From positions 1 through 21,305 of IMG/VR virus record IMGVR_UViG_3300009285_006881: a DNA stretch of 21,305 bases; one strand, written 5' to 3'. A program made the translations under genes and the position numbers. The notes under the pieces are model-generated. The model was not told the origin of the DNA. It did not search any database and saw nothing but the letters and a program-made list of their open reading frames with translations. This DNA comes from a virus. Shown piece by piece: positions 20,755 to 21,305 of this stretch; position 1 is the stretch's first letter; each line of letters begins with the position of its first letter.

Positions 20755-21270
20755 ATGCTCATCCACATCGGCCCGCACGGCGGACCCGGCGGAATCGTCA
20801 TCGACCTGTACGTCGATATCTCGGAGGACGGCCACCGGCGCGTCCAGAACTGCGACCCGCCGCAGGGCTCGGCGCTGATCGACGAGGGCGAGCCGTACGA
20901 CTTCGGCGCGCTCGATCTCGCGCTGGCGACCGCCGAGGGGCGCGACAGCATCGGCATCGGCCCCGGCCCGGAGGGCTACGGCGCGCTGCTGGTGGACGGC
21001 GAGCCGGTCGGGTACTTCCCGGTCGTGCAGTTCATGCCGGCGGTCGAGCCCGAGCCAATCGGCGATCCGGGACCCGACGACCCGCAGGAGATCGAGGTCA
21101 TGGTGCCGGCGGGCTGCTCGGCCGTCTCGGTGGTGCTGTCTGACGCCACCTACCTCAAGCTCGACATCGGCGAGATCAGCGTCAACGTCAGCGTGCGCAC
21201 CTGCGACCCGACCGATCCCGAGTCCGAGGACGTGACGGTCGCCGAGGCCCTCCTCGCGCTGCCGGTGTAG
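20755..21270 (+). CDS. Acidic hypothetical protein
   Basis: 171 residues, ATG 20755, 38 bases after the previous stop, without a clear ribosome site. I recognise no family. The start IHIGPHGGPGGIVIDLYVDI is Gly-rich with strands, followed by GEPYDFGALDLALATAEG, a GPGPEGYGALLVDGEPVGYF segment, a Pro/Asp-rich linker (EPEPIGDPGPDDPQE) and a second beta-rich part, AGCSAVSVVLSDATYLKLDI, GEISVNVSVRTCDP. Three cysteines are present. Overall charge is strongly negative and no signal peptide is visible. Two small beta domains joined by a linker is the most that can be said. The steady codon pattern and lack of an equal competitor on the other strand support a real gene. Confidence 0.6.
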   Translation: MLIHIGPHGGPGGIVIDLYVDISEDGHRRVQNCDPPQGSALIDEGEPYDFGALDLALATAEGRDSIGIGPGPEGYGALLVDGEPVGYFPVVQFMPAVEPEPIGDPGPDDPQEIEVMVPAGCSAVSVVLSDATYLKLDIGEISVNVSVRTCDPTDPESEDVTVAEALLALPV

Positions 21271-21272
21271 CG

Positions 21273-21305
21273 ATGGCACCGACACCGACGACGGTCAGGC
21301 AGGCA
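21273..21305 (+). CDS. Possible start of a further gene, cut by the window end
   Basis: ATG 21273, two bases after the previous stop, opens a frame that runs to the edge (11 codons, MAPTPTTVRQA). Tight spacing like the other genes is the only support. Confidence 0.3.
   Translation, partial: MAPTPTTVRQA

Noticed and set aside
1-21305. tRNA genes, CRISPR arrays, insertion sequences, integrase or attachment sites
   Set aside because: No cloverleaf, spaced direct repeats, transposase-like motifs or terminal inverted repeats could be seen by eye.

Overview
The window is about 21 kb of very GC-rich, tightly packed DNA from a tailed phage or prophage with a contractile tail (myovirus morphology). 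Positions 1-16182, all on the plus strand, follow the order of simple contractile tails: neck/terminator, sheath, tube, tail assembly chaperone with a -1 frameshift, tape measure, Dit-like protein, baseplate plug, hub, Gp138-type spike, gp25-like wedge, gp47/J-like wedge, tail appendages, a DUF2612-like baseplate protein and a right-handed beta-helix tailspike. Nearly all junctions are 1-4 bp overlaps (TGATG, GTGA, ATGA), so the module is probably one translationally coupled late operon. There is no integrase, tRNA, CRISPR array or insertion sequence. The host cannot be fixed from this window; it is a high-GC bacterium. A small sigma-region-4-like protein resembles proteins I recall from myxobacteria and related phages, but this is weak evidence.

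Positions 16179-20079 are a minus-strand, three-gene overlapping operon, convergent with the tail operon (both last stop codons share one CTAG). In transcription order it encodes a methyltransferase / zinc ribbon / methyltransferase fusion, a 768-residue glycosyltransferase / glycosyltransferase / FkbM-methyltransferase fusion, and the Cys-rich sigma-region-4-like protein. It looks like a sugar transfer and methylation cassette with its own possible regulator, aimed at virion proteins or the host surface.

Positions 20129-21305 return to the plus strand, separated from the minus operon by a 49 bp divergent intergenic region. The first gene encodes a response-regulator receiver domain with all conserved residues, joined to one transmembrane segment and a coiled coil instead of an output domain. 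It is followed by an acidic protein of unknown function and the first codons of another possible gene.

The most striking signal is a small beta-rich module of about 60-75 residues (key motifs AG[DN]H.D.F.VG, STGNDG.Y.V and ATVDG). It occurs at least seven times in five different virion proteins: once in the neck protein, three times in tandem in the sheath, and once each in the gp47/J-like wedge, the DUF2612-like protein and the tailspike. An eighth, degenerate half-copy lies in the linker of the glycosyltransferase fusion. The module appears to have spread within the genome as a virion surface decoration, next to a glycosylation/methylation cassette that could modify such surfaces. The link between the two is inference.
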